Origin: Acanthamoeba lenticulata
Taxonomy: Eukaryota; Discosea; Longamoebia; Acanthamoebidae
Length of the DNA: 27,839 nucleotides
Direction of reading: 5' to 3'
Assembly (NCBI GenBank): GCA_002179805.1
Contig: NAVB01000220.1
Span: 1-27,839 of the forward strand
Shown: positions 20,178 to 27,839 of the stretch, one piece after another
How positions within the stretch are numbered: position 1 is the first letter of the stretch
How the letters are laid out: each line of letters starts with the position of its first letter
The notes under the pieces: model-generated
What the model was told of the DNA's origin: nothing
What the model saw: the letters and a program-made list of their open reading frames with translations, nothing else
Databases searched by the model: none
Translations under genes and position numbers: made by a program

Positions 20178-22878
20178 ATGGCCCTCAATGCCCTGCTCAA
20201 GACAAAGGAAAGGCACACCCACCGCCAATGGATCCTCAGCTGGTACGCGCGCCCTCATGCCTTCACCGTGAAGGCACCCCCCTGTCCGTCGTCGTCTTCG
20301 TGCCCGTTGCTCCAGCTGGTGGTCGTGTGTTTTGTGAGAGGTCATGATCCTCACTCCGATTGGCTCTCCGTGTCTCCCAAATTCCGCGGACGCTTTTTTT
20401 ATTTTATTTTTTTTGTTTCACACAAAGAAAAATTCAACTGTTTTTTTAGAGTATTTGTGTGCTTGTTATCCCATGTTGATCGATGGGGCGCCAGGTTGGA
20501 GGACAACTACGAGTGCCGTAAGGGCGCTACCATTTGCAAGGCGGCGGTGTTCTCAGACTACGCCGAGGTGTGTCGGCTGCAGACGCTAAAGCCCGTCACC
20601 AACTCGCTGTTCGGGAAGCTGGTCAAGGCCGTGTTCCCGGCCATCCGCACCTGCCGCAAGGGCCCGCGCTCGGACTCGCGCACGCACTACGCTGGCCTCC
20701 ACCGGCGGCGCGACACCATCTCGCTGCCCCGCGTGTGCCCCGAGACCGGCGAGATGCTCCCGCCGCTGGAGGGCACCGACCCGGCGACCATGGCCGCGAC
20801 CGTCACCTCCTTCATCCCGGCGCCGTCGTCGTCGCCCTTGGCCGCGTCGTCGATGGCCACCTCCGTGCTGAGCTCCGAGGCGCTACCGCTCATCCACTCG
20901 GCGCCCACGTCCGAGTGCCCGAGCGTGGCCTCGTCGTCGCCCTCCTCGCCCTGCACGTCCTACGATATGTCGCCCGTCTCGGCCAGCTGCAGCAGCTTCG
21001 TCGAGGCCTCGGGCTCGCTCCCCGTGTTCCACTTTGTCGGGGCCGCCCAAGACGCCCAGCAGCAGGCACAGGCACAGCCGCGGCAGCGCCCGCACAGCAC
21101 GCACCTGACGGGCTCGCCCTACGTGCGGAGCCGCGGCATGGGCCTCCACAAGTCGCTGACCATGGGGCGGCTGCACCACCACCGGAGCAGTCAGGGCCTC
21201 CAGCAGCACCTCCACCAGCAGCACCAGCAGCTCCAGCACTTGAGCGATCAATACGCCGCTGTGCCGCAGCACCACCATCACCAGCAGCATCAGCCGCACC
21301 AGCACCAGCAGCACGTCTACTTCTCGCCGTCGCCGTCGCTCTCGGCCGGGCCGGCCTTTGACGACGCCCTGGCCGAATTCGAGATGATGGACATCAACGA
21401 CCAGCCCCAACATCACCACCACCAGCAGCAGCAGCATCACCAGCAGCTGCCCATGCCGCCGGCCCCGCCCTGCCTGTGCCCCTCGTGCGGCGGCTGTGGC
21501 GACGCCCACCAGCATTCGACGGCCGTGGACAACGTTGTCGACGAGAATGTCTCGTCGGCGCTGCTGTCGACGGCGATCCACGACGAGCACGAATCGAGCT
21601 CGCTCGAGAGCGTGGTCGACATGCTGGGCGACCTGGAGCCGCTCAACTTTGACCCGGCCATGCTGCACCACTTTGTCGCGGCCGACGACGACGTGCTGGG
21701 CAGCTGCTTCAACGGCTCGCTCTCCTCGTCGTCCTCGGCCTCGGACGACTACACGGTGCCGGCCGTGCCCATGTCGTCGGCCATGATGGCGCCGCCCGTG
21801 GCGCCGTCCCCGCCGGCCTCCCCGCCGCCGCCGCTCTCGCTCATGGCCGCCCCGGACTTTGGCGCCGCCGCCCACGGCCACGGCCACGGTCACGCCAGCG
21901 GCAGCAACAACAAGCTGCGGCCGTTTCTGAGGCGGACGATGGCCCAGGCGGCCGAGGGCAACCCGCTGGTCATGGGCATGATCAACACCTGCCAGAAGAT
22001 CATCGCCCAGAAGCGACGACGGAAGAGCGTCAGCGAGCAACTCCACCAGCACCAACACCAGCACCAGCACCACCAGCAGCAAGTCCACGCGTCCAAGAAG
22101 CCGCACGTGGAGCAGGTGGTCCACGGCAGCGGCGCGCTGGTGCCGCCCTTTGTGCTGAGCCTGGACGAGATCCCGGGCAGCCACAACAGCTTCGCGCTGC
22201 AGGAGAGCGTGCTCGTGTTCGCCAACGAGTACCGCAAGATGTACCAGGCCGTGTTCGACCGGCTCGTCCGGTTCGAGTACGCCATCCTGTTCGACCTCGT
22301 CTTCTCCTTCTGGAGCCAGGTCAAGCTCCAGCCCAACTTTGCCTTCATCCTCGACCAGGAGCCCGTCCGCAAGCAGCTCCTCGCCTACGACGCCAAAGTC
22401 CTCCACGCCCTCCAGGTACCATCCCGCTGCTCTTGATTGGTTCTTGTTTTGCTCGGTTTCGTCGAAACATTCTTGCTTTTAAAAAAACAAAACCTTCAAT
22501 ATATTAAAATGATTTAAATGGAAAAACTTACATAATTGATTAATATATTTATTAATGCAGGAGTATTTCTTGATGAACCCGCTCAAGATGAGCGCGCAGC
22601 AGTTCGGGGGCTACCTCCAGACGATCGCCTTCCACCTGCCCTTCTCGGTGGAGCGCGCCACGGCGTCGCTGCTCCCGGCCGACCTGTGCGGCGCGCAGCT
22701 GCAGCTCCTCCAGACCTTTGCGGCCGACCTGCAGGGCCAGGCCCAGAGCCTCACCCTCCCGCACGTGATCCACAACGCCTCTCAGCAGCAGCAGCAACAA
22801 CAGCCACAGCAGCACCAGGAGTCGCAGCAGCCACAGCAGCTCCCAGCGATGACGGTCATGGAGATCAACAACTACTAG
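20178..22878 (+). CDS. RFX-type winged-helix transcription factor
   Basis: A nuclear DNA-binding protein of the RFX family, which recognises X-box sites. Exons: 20178-20242, 20495-22415, 22561-22878; 2304 nt, 767 residues. The RFX DNA-binding domain is at the very N-terminus (~16-93): QWILSWLEDNYE is created by the first splice, then SLFGKLVKAVFPAIRTCRKG and SRTHYAGLHRR, matching the FGKLIRSVF...TRRLG...KYHYYG core of animal RFX. The middle (~130-610) is low complexity: Ser/Pro, His/Gln tracts, a Cys cluster CLCPSCGGC, and an Asp-rich part. A conserved-looking helical C-terminal region (~650-740) reads FANEYRKMYQAVFDRLV and SFWSQV, resembling the RFX extended dimerisation domain, then a poly-Gln tail. 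The long second exon (1.9 kb) and first intron (252 bp) are both unusually long for this window. Confidence 0.95.
21200..22090 (+). repeat. CAG/CAC tracts encoding Gln/His-rich segments of the RFX protein
   Basis: Clusters of CAG/CAC codons at ~21200-21310, ~21410-21450 and ~22045-22082 give mixed Gln/His runs; a further poly-Gln run lies at ~22782-22840 in the last exon. Confidence 0.85.
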
Positions 22879-23389
22879 AGTCTCCTTCTTCATCGTCATC
22901 ATCATCTCCACCGGCTCTGCTCATCCTCTTCTTTTTGCTGCTGAGGCGCGCCCCCCTCCGCACACGAACGACGGGCGTGTGTGGCGGATGGCTGTCTGCG
23001 TGTGGAGGCTTCTGGCGGAGGCAGGCCACGTTCCCTCCGCGCTCCACGGCACGACGACAAGTTCTCCTCCTCCTCCTCCTTCTCATCACTTCTTCTTCTC
23101 GACTCTGCACATACCAGCTGTTTGTGTTTCTGTTTTCTGTTGTAACTACGTATTTCTTTCTCCTCCATTTTGTGGTGTTGGATCAGCAGACAAGATCCAG
23201 TGGTCCTCCTCCTTATGTTCATACATACTTTTTGAAGATCTTAAATAGAGATATGTATACTAGCGAACCACCGCCCTTGCAGTTTAAACAACAATAACCA
23301 TTGGGCCTTATGTTCCTCGAAATGGCGCCAAAGAAGACTTTTTGGCGCCAACAGGAAGCACACAAACCCCGTGCAACAAACGATCGTTC
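22879..23389. other. RFX 3' UTR and dUTPase promoter gap
   Basis: 511 bp with no supportable gene. It has TC-rich simple sequence (~22882-22912, ~23064-23100), an AT-rich stretch near 23225-23300 and a repeated TGGCGCCAA-type palindromic word at 23323-23331 and 23343-23351, 38 bp upstream of the longer dUTPase ATG. Confidence 0.5.
23322..23352. promoter_or_regulatory. Paired TGGCGCCAA E2F-like sites upstream of dUTPase
   Basis: The words ATGGCGCCAAA (23322-23332) and TTGGCGCCAAC (23342-23352) lie 20 bp apart, 38-60 bp before the first dUTPase ATG. TTGGCGCC/GGCGCCAA matches the E2F/DP core TTTSGCGC-like palindrome known to drive S-phase genes such as dUTPase. The match and position are seen; the function is inferred. 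Confidence 0.5.
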
Positions 23390-24218
23390 ATGCGTCGTAC
23401 CTCCGTCCTCCTTGCCACCACTACATCCAATCCTTCGATTATGTCCGTCCTCCGAGTCAAGCGTCTGTCACCTAATGCCGTGCTCCCCTTCCGTGCCACT
23501 GAGGGTGCTGCCGGCTACGATCTTTGCAGGTACCCACAACTCCTGCCGATTTCCACCCCTCTTGTCAGCCGGATCATGGCCGGTGGGAGAGATGGGAAGA
23601 CCAAATTGTTTATTGAGACTTGGAATCGCTGTTCCTCAGTTCTGAGAATTGCGTGGTGCCGGCCCGAGGCAAGGCGTTGGTGAGCACCGACCTGGCCATG
23701 GCCATCCCTCCCGACCACTACGGCCGCATTGGTAACTCTCCCTTGTCCGTGCGCAACGTTGAGGCTGGTGGTGAGCTCACCACCTTCTTGTTGCGCATTG
23801 CAGCCCCGCGTTCGTCAGTCTCGTGGAAGCACCACGTCGACGTGGGCGCCGGCGTGATCGACTCGGACTACCGCGGCCACGTCAAGGTCTGCCTCTTCAA
23901 CCACGCTGATGCCGATTTCTCCAGTACGGAGCCCCAATATTGTGCCTCCCGCGCATGTCAACGATCTCACACGCGTGTGTGCGCGTGTGGTGGCCGCTTG
24001 CAGTCCAGCAGGGCGATAAGATCGCGCAACTGATCATCGAGCGCATCTCCCTCCCGATTGTCGAAGGTATCGTGATGTGCTTCTCGTGAGACCTGAGGTG
24101 AGCTGGATTGGCTGACATCATCTTGGGGGACCAATCGGCAGAAGTCGCTGACATCGACGACACCGTGCGAGGTGCGGGCGGGTTTGGCTCCACTGGTGTC
24201 TCCTTCGCCAAGCAGTGA
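23390..24218 (+). CDS. dut: dUTP diphosphatase (dUTPase), trimeric type
   Basis: Hydrolyses dUTP to dUMP and pyrophosphate, keeping uracil out of DNA and feeding dTMP synthesis. Exons: 23390-23529, 23640-23731, 23804-23923, 24004-24066, 24142-24218; 492 nt, 163 residues. All five motifs are visible once spliced: 1, EGAAGYDL; 2, GRIAPRSSVSWKH; 3, GVIDSDYRG with the catalytic Asp; 4, GDKIAQLIIER; 5, RGAGGFGSTG. Motif 2 is split exactly by intron 23732-23803. Two in-frame ATGs exist. The one at 23441 (MSVLRVKRLSP) gives a standard 146-residue enzyme. The one at 23390 adds 17 residues rich in Arg, Ser and Thr with no acid, as in mitochondrial targeting peptides. I annotate the longer form but either or both may be used. 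Confidence 0.97.
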
Positions 24219-24743
24219 GAGTGTGGTCCCTTCGCTCTCCCTCCTCTCTACTGTGCTGCATTGGATGCGGGCACACGAGCAGCGATTTTTATTTTGAAAT
24301 ACATAAATAAATAAATAAATAAAAACAATTCTTCCCTGGTTTGGCGTGAAAGGGCCATCGCGTGGTGCTCATGCTTTCCTTGTCCCTTACGATTGCAGCA
24401 ACCTCGGTTCACCCCAAGAATAAAAAAAGACGAAAAAGAAAATTATAATGTTTTGGCTGCTAACTGCTGGTCCATATGGATACACGCGCGCCTCCTCCTT
24501 CTCCTCCCACTCTCCCCTTCTCCTGAGGCCTGAGCCGGCGCTCAGCAGGAGAGCCTCCCCTTCCGTCCCGCCCCCCTCGAAATGTGATGATCCGCGCTCG
24601 TGTCGCCGTCGTCGTTGTAGTTGTGGCTGGTGTCTTGGCCGCGGAGAGAGAGAGAGAGGGCGATCAAAGAAAAGAGAAAAAGAGAGAGAGAGAGAGGATC
24701 GTCGGATGAGAGAATCGGATGATGGGGATGACCGGGGAGATCT
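24219..24743. other. Convergent 3' region, dUTPase / kinase
   Basis: 525 bp between facing stop codons. It contains an AAAT microsatellite (24303-24325), a run of A-rich DNA with AATAAA (~24419), and GA-rich microsatellites (24644-24697). No gene was found. AATAAA could serve as a poly(A) signal for the plus-strand dUTPase transcript. Confidence 0.55.
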
Positions 24744-26745
24744 TCACTCGTTGGATTTCTTCTTCTTCTTTTTCTTCTTCTCGCTCTCTCCGCCGCCGGT
24801 GAGATCCTTCTGTGACTTCTCCTTCTTGCTCTTCTTTTTCTTCTTCTCCTTCTCGCCCTCCTCCGTCCCCTTCTTCGTCTTCTTGGACTTTTTCTTCTTC
24901 TTCTCCTTCTCCCCGCCGCTGGCTTCGGGCACCGCCTTGGTTGGCGACGATGATGACGACGACAATGGCGATGGTGACGTCGTCGAGGCCGGGGCGCTGG
25001 CTTTGGTCGTGGTGGAAGTCGACGCAGCGTCGGCAACGCTCTCCGCTGGCGGGCTCACGACGGGGATCGCTGAGGACGACGACGTGATGCTCGGCGTGAA
25101 GGTGTTCTCGAGTCGTGGCGGCAGAAGCGCGTCCCACTGCTCCTTGTTTTTGCTGTACTCTCGCCCTGTTGTCGTCGCCGTCAGAGCCGCGTCGTGGGAA
25201 CGAGGGAAATCGACTTTAAAGGAAAGAAAAAAAGAAAAAGAAAGAAAGAAAGAAAGAAATACCCTTGATCATGTTGAGCTGGACGAGGAGGAAGCCGCAG
25301 TCGGGGCGCTTCTCGGCCTGAGTGGCCAAGCACGACATGATCATCATCTTGAACTCCTCGGGGCACGAAGCCGGCAGGGTCGGCCGGACGCCCTTCTTGG
25401 ACACGCCGATGAGCACCTGGAAGTCGTAGCGCTGCGAATGTCACACGGAGGGGTGAGCCACCAACAGCGATCGGCGCAACGTTGAGGAGGGAAGGTTGGG
25501 GCGTGGGAGGTGTGGTACCATGTGAGGGTACTCGTGGTAGGGGCGAGCATAGGCGCCCGTGAGCACTCGGTAGAGGATCTCCCACAAGATGATGCCCAGC
25601 GAGAACACGTCTGACTTGTTCGTCGCCTTCTGTTTCTCGTAGAGCTCTGTGTTGCGGCAACCATGCGCAACAAAGATCGTGAGTCCAAAAAGCAGCCAGA
25701 CTTGTGCGCGTTGCGACGACGGCAAGAGAGAATGGCGAGTGGTTACCGGGAGCTGAGTAGGCGTAGGTGCCACGAAGCTTGTTGAGGGTGGAGAGGGTGT
25801 TGATCTGGTCGGAATCCTCTGTGACCTCAGTCTGGCGCGCCAGCCCAAAGTCTGGCGACGACGGAGTGAGTGAACGCACAGGAAAGAAGAAGAAGGAAAA
25901 AGATGAAGGCAGCATGTGTTAAACATCAAAGCATTGAACAGAGAAGAGCGCGGCGCGTACCGCAGACTTTGACGTTGAAGTCTTTGTCCACCTGCACCAC
26001 CCCACCAGCAAATAGGGCCCGTGAGCGTTGACCCTCCACTGTCAAGAAGCTGGGAGATGAAGAAGATTTGAAAGGGGGAGGTACGAGCAGATTGAGACTC
26101 TTGAGGTCGCGATGCACGATCTGGGGCTGCCATGTGTGAAGATCGTTAACAGCCTGTATGACTTGCCGAAGCAGGTCAAATGTTTTATCCCATCCCCAGT
26201 AGATGTCCTGTCGCTCGAGGACGTGGAGGAGGCTCCCATTTGTGCAGAATTCAAGGGCGATGCAGAACCGGGGCCGAATGCACACGCCATAGAAGCCCAC
26301 GATGCGCGGGCCCTTCACCATGCTGGATGAAAAAGGAAGGGAGAAGCAATTACACAAGGTAAGAGACGAGGAAAGATGGATCGTTTTCCGCATTTCGGCG
26401 GGAGCTCCATCCGGATTACCTCATGACCTTAAGCTCCTTCTTGAAGTCTTGCAACAGCTTCTCATCAACGCGGTCGCGCAGAACCTTGACGGCCACGGTT
26501 CCTTTGCCCGCCAGTTCTCCCAAGTAGACCGAGGCCGATGTGCCCTCACCCAGCAACTTAACAAATGTGATGTCTTTCGGCTCGAGCAACTGCAGGCAGA
26601 TGCGAATTGTTAAGAATGCCTTAGCTGTGTGCACTTTGAAGGCACATACCTCGAAACCCAGGCCTCGCTCTTGATCGCTGTAGTCAGTCTCCCAGTCTTT
26701 GAAAAGCTCATTGAGCTTGTCCACAGTTGCGGCCTCGGATTCCAT
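24744..26745 (-). CDS. TKL-type protein kinase with Lys-rich C-terminal tail
   Basis: A cytosolic/nuclear protein kinase; HRDLKSLNLL and the overall pattern fit the tyrosine-kinase-like group (probable Ser/Thr specificity). Exons: 26650-26745, 26420-26589, 26085-26322, 25961-25991, 25747-25851, 25519-25646, 25263-25431, 24744-25165; 1359 nt, 452 residues. Kinase domain ~35-315: Gly loop GEGTSASVYLG, VAVKV with the Lys, alpha-C Glu in FKKELKV, hinge ALEFCTNGSL, catalytic HRDLK, DFG, SAPE, DVFSLGIILWE and a late RP motif. All catalytic residues are present. The tail (~340-452) is Ser/Thr/Ala-rich, then several Lys blocks (KEKKKKKSKK) separated by Gly/Glu linkers, likely nuclear-import or nucleic-acid/membrane-binding patches. 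No other domain is seen in the short 32-residue N-terminus. It shares a 268 bp divergent gap with the Rieske gene. Confidence 0.95.
25219..25259. repeat. GAAA microsatellite in kinase intron
   Basis: GAAAGAAAGAAAGAAA tract within intron 25166-25262, next to the donor of the minus-strand kinase gene. Confidence 0.9.
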
Positions 26746-27013
26746 TGTTCTTTCTTCCACTCCACTCCAATCGGGTTGGCCTTTTTCAAATCTACTCCTT
26801 GGGAGGAGCAAGCAATTGAATGTGCAGAAAAGATCAACCGGTTGTAGCGGAACAAGGCAACTCACTCACAATCAATGAGCTCGCGCCTATGTCTCGCGGA
26901 TAGAGGAGAATGTCGAGATCTAGCGCGTAATACGCAAAAAGTAGAAAAAGCAAAGGAAAATAAAAATCATTTTGACCAGTTTTTCGTGCTGCCCACCTGC
27001 TGCGGTCAAGAAG
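26746..27013. promoter_or_regulatory. Divergent promoter region, TKL kinase / Rieske protein
   Basis: 268 bp between head-to-head starts, the shortest divergent gap here. It includes an A-rich block at 26936-26970 on the Rieske side and an ATTGAATG/CCAAT-like word near 26768 on the kinase side. No firm core element is seen. Confidence 0.5.
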
Positions 27014-27839
27014 ATGGAGCTGCGACCGGACGATCGACTCAACTTCTTCGCGCAGGTGGGGCAGAAGGAGAAGCGCTCCTTCATGCTTCGTCGTGCTGAC
27101 GTGACCGTGCACAAAGTATGTCTACTACAATTACCCTCTGCACGCGTTTGTGGTGGAACGAACGACACCCACTCAACGAGTGATGTTGTGGGACTGGAAA
27201 AAGATTGGCCTGCTTGCCGCGGTAGACACGTTCGTGTTGCGGGAGGTGCAGACGGACACTTTGCTCCGACCGCCCGCCGAGGCCTTCACCCCAGCCGGTC
27301 GCACTCGGGCCCTTGCCCTGCCCTTCCAGACAGCAAACACCTACCAGATCATGCCCTGTACTCTCTTCCTTCTTCTTCTTCTTCTTGATGAGACCCAATT
27401 GCGTGTAGTACTGACGCATGCACGGCGGGCTAGACGAGGAGGAGGGCAAAGGCGAGTGGGTCGACGTGGGTAGCGTGGATGAAGTGGGGTCTCGCCTACG
27501 GGTGTGTGTCGAGGGCCGCGACGTGCTCGTTCTCCACATTGGCCGCGCCTCTTCCTCCTCGTCTGACTTTTGTGCCCTCGATGCTGTTTGCTACCGTACG
27601 CTTCCGCTTCACTTTCTTCTTCTCTCTTCACTCTACCGGCCCTCGAGCTCATGCCCGTAAACAGACTTTGGCGGGCCGTTGTCGGAAGGCGATATCGAGG
27701 TTCGTAGAGCAAACGCGACACCTACATGCAGTGACGACTCACTCGGTTTGGTGGCGCGATGATCGGCCTGGTGAATGCAGGATATCCATGGCCGGCAGTG
27801 CATTGTGTGCCCCTGGCACAAGTACGCCACTTCGTCATC
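27014..27839 (+). CDS. Rieske [2Fe-2S] domain protein, RFESD type (3' end missing)
   Basis: An iron-sulfur protein of probable electron-transfer role; the partner is unknown. Exons as read: 27014-27115, 27204-27357, 27434-27595, 27665-27699, 27781 to 27821 or beyond. The cluster-binding pair is CYH (across intron 27596-27664) and CPWH (27810-27818), with the characteristic GGPLSEGDIED between them; WHKY and IEDIHGRQCIVC resemble vertebrate RFESD rather than respiratory bc1 Rieske or ring-hydroxylating oxygenases. No signal peptide or membrane segment is seen in the ~85-residue N-terminal part, which I do not recognise. The acceptor at 27203 (AAAAAG) lacks a pyrimidine tract, so the first junction is tentative. 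The last exon probably stops at a GTACG donor at 27822. The rest of the fold lies off the window. Confidence 0.88.

Noticed and set aside
20883..22406. A 507-codon open frame antisense to the RFX gene
   Set aside because: It mirrors the GC-rich, His/Gln-coding exon; the translation is Arg/Val/Leu low complexity with no motif. The sense strand carries the RFX domain.
20121..22436. A continuous plus-strand frame running through the first RFX intron
   Set aside because: Reading through breaks the RFX DNA-binding domain; splicing 20242 to 20495 restores the QWILSWLEDNYE junction exactly.
24448..25485. A 345-codon plus-strand frame with poly-Phe/Ser
   Set aside because: It is antisense to the kinase's Lys-rich tail and C-lobe; the poly-Phe is the complement of Lys codons.

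Overview
The window is nuclear DNA of a GC-rich, intron-dense protist. A free-living amoeba of the Acanthamoeba type is the best guess. The basis is codon-rich GC exons, short introns (mostly 50-140 bp) with GT...AG ends, donors that often begin GTACG or GTGCG, AT-rich intergenic gaps, and an amoebozoan-looking gene set (RCC1/RasGEF fusion, Rho-family GTPase, twinfilin, TKL kinase, RFX factor). There are no operons or bacterial signals. All gene models below were spliced by eye from protein conservation plus GT/AG and phase agreement. Eight of the nine complete models with a recognised family or repeat type (Arf, ankyrin, patatin, twinfilin, Rho, RFX, dUTPase, kinase) close to a whole number of codons on one consistent splice path. 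The GT61 model also closes, but only on one of two N-terminal options.

Layout. 1-5619 (minus, 3' end off the left edge): one large gene whose product has seven RCC1 repeats, a middle region resembling a degenerate PPM/PP2C phosphatase fold, then RasGEF-N and the start of the RasGEF catalytic domain. 5950-6711 (minus): an Arf-family GTPase. 7015-9409 (plus): a type II membrane GT61/DUF563 glycosyltransferase. 9574-10406 (minus): a 141-residue ankyrin protein. 10684-15004 (minus): a 1071-residue patatin-like phospholipase with an N-terminal charged helix and PH domains. 15309-17610 (plus): twinfilin. 17748-18856 (plus): a Rho/Rac GTPase with Ala at the Gly12 position. 18926-19334 (minus): a small unrecognised gene with a possible membrane segment and an unresolved frame break. 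20178-22878 (plus): an RFX-type transcription factor. 23390-24218 (plus): dUTPase. 24744-26745 (minus): a TKL-type protein kinase with a Lys-rich tail. 27014-27839 (plus, runs off the right edge): a Rieske [2Fe-2S] protein of the RFESD type.

Functional reading. Much of the window serves small-GTPase, membrane and actin signalling: a Ras exchange factor, an Arf, a Rho GTPase, the actin-monomer/capping regulator twinfilin placed 137 bp upstream of that Rho GTPase, a PH-domain phospholipase and a kinase. Genes are tightly packed. Four short divergent intergenic gaps (6712-7014, 15005-15308, 19335-20177, 26746-27013) are the likely bidirectional promoter regions. No tRNA, rRNA, transposon, CRISPR array or viral gene was seen.
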